DNA from: Catenovulum agarivorans YM01
Lineage (GTDB): Bacteria > Pseudomonadota > Gammaproteobacteria > Enterobacterales > Alteromonadaceae
Reading direction: 5' to 3'
Assembly: GCF_000281085.1 (NCBI RefSeq)
Contig: NZ_JH767530.1
Location: forward strand, 92,793 to 156,792
DNA length: 64,000 bases
A program made the position numbers and the translations under genes. Positions 63,411-64,000 of this stretch are shown in pieces. Within the stretch, counting starts at the first letter, position 1; each line of letters starts with the position of its first letter. The notes beneath the pieces are model-generated. The model saw only the letters and a list, made by a program, of their open reading frames with translations. It was not told where the DNA came from and made no database searches.

Positions 63411-64000
63411 GTGCGAAATACTATTTTGTCTATGACACTTTTTTTCTGTTGTTGTGCTCAGTTATTTGCAAAAAATGTGGTTTATGCCGCAGCCGAGCAA
63501 GATAGCTATTATACTGACTTAGTCAACTTAGCTTTATCTTATTCGCCCGATAAAAATTACACAGTATCACGTTACAATAGAGATATTCCTAAGCCAAGGT
63601 TGTTTGACTTAATGGCACAAGGGCGAGGCATTGATGTTGTAAATGGCTCGGTTACAGAAGCTAGGCTTAATAAATATCAAGCCGTTCACTTTCCTATATT
63701 GCGCGGCTTAAAAGGCTGGCGTATTGCGCTCATTCATAAAGGCAAGCCAGAGCTATTTGCTAACGTGCACACATTTGAGCAGTTTAAAGCACTGAACCCT
63801 GTGCAATTTAACACCTGGATTTCAACCGGAATTTTTAAAGAAAATGGTATTAAAGTTGCCACTACAGCAAGTTTTAATGGTTTATTTCAGATGTTGAATA
63901 GTCAAAGAGCGGATTACTTTCCACGGTCTATATTAGACATTCGGCGAGAATATAATCAGTTTGCTGAATTAGACATAATGATTGATCCATATTTATTAAT
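63411..64000 (+). CDS. Orphan periplasmic substrate-binding-like protein (cut by window end)
   Basis: Open to the end of the window; 196 residues are visible. Start GTG 63411 with GGGAG 8 nt upstream, then a signal peptide of the type MRNTILSMTLFFCCCAQLFA. The mature part begins KNVVYAAAEQDSYYTDLVNLALSY and has DLMAQGRGIDVVNGSVTEARL and WISTGIFKENGIKVATTASFNGLFQMLNSQRADYF, a pattern of orphan type II periplasmic-binding proteins. It is divergent from the related gene at 62713. Its C-terminal part is outside the window. Function unknown. Confidence 0.65.
   Translation, partial: MRNTILSMTLFFCCCAQLFAKNVVYAAAEQDSYYTDLVNLALSYSPDKNYTVSRYNRDIPKPRLFDLMAQGRGIDVVNGSVTEARLNKYQAVHFPILRGLKGWRIALIHKGKPELFANVHTFEQFKALNPVQFNTWISTGIFKENGIKVATTASFNGLFQMLNSQRADYFPRSILDIRREYNQFAELDIMIDPYLL

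Overview
The window reads as the chromosome of a marine, alga-degrading gammaproteobacterium of the Alteromonadales, most like the Catenovulum/Saccharobesus/Paraglaciecola group. This is an inference from the low G+C content, the large carbohydrate-type TonB-dependent receptors, the many sulfatases and lipoproteins, and E. coli-like fbaA, prlF-yhaV and gnd homologues. No rRNA, tRNA, CRISPR array or insertion sequence was seen.

Most of the window is a polysaccharide utilisation locus, and the substrate is very probably ulvan (sulfated rhamnose/uronate polymer of green algae). Two beta-propeller proteins, at 41787-43178 and 46502-48037, each carry the His/His/Tyr/Arg spacing of ulvan lyases of families PL25 and PL24. 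Around them are three S1 sulfatases (5833-7557, 23820-25292, 40165-41643), a carbohydrate-binding protein (22738-23790), a DUF4861 lipoprotein and three TonB-dependent receptors.

Layout. 1-5 kb: 6-phosphogluconate dehydrogenase (cut by the window edge), DUF4861 protein, KDG kinase, class II fructose-bisphosphate aldolase and fructose bisphosphatase, i.e. entry of uronate-derived KDG plus gluconeogenesis. 5.8-25 kb: sulfatases and two tandem copies of a three-gene module (TonB receptor plus two VCBS-repeat surface lipoproteins), ending at a divergent promoter region with a 45-nt perfect palindrome. 25-36 kb: IclR regulator, chemoreceptor, S9 peptidase, an OmpR-type two-component system with an EF-hand target protein, and orphan periplasmic binding proteins. 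36-45 kb: a BlaI/BlaR1-like regulatory pair behind a Sel1/TonB_C protein with a double BlaI operator, then sulfatase, PL25-like lyase, a second Sel1/TonB_C protein and a zincin lipoprotein. 45-58 kb: triose-phosphate isomerase, PL24 lyase, SMP-30 lactonase, and two divergent operons around a GntR operator (Gfo/Idh/MocA oxidoreductase, TctABC uptake system, beta-decarboxylating-type dehydrogenase; acid-sugar kinase, class II aldolase, ABM protein) that look like an acid-sugar catabolic pathway to DHAP. 58.6-59.4 kb: a PrlF-YhaV toxin-antitoxin pair. 59.4-64 kb: a third TonB receptor and two orphan binding proteins, one cut by the window end.

How it fits together (inference): lyases and sulfatases on the cell surface or in the periplasm cut ulvan; VCBS lipoproteins and the binding protein hold fragments; TonB receptors import them; uronate ends become KDG, phosphorylated by KdgK; an acid sugar taken up by TctABC is oxidised, phosphorylated and cleaved to DHAP; TpiA, Fba and Fbp move triose phosphates into gluconeogenesis.
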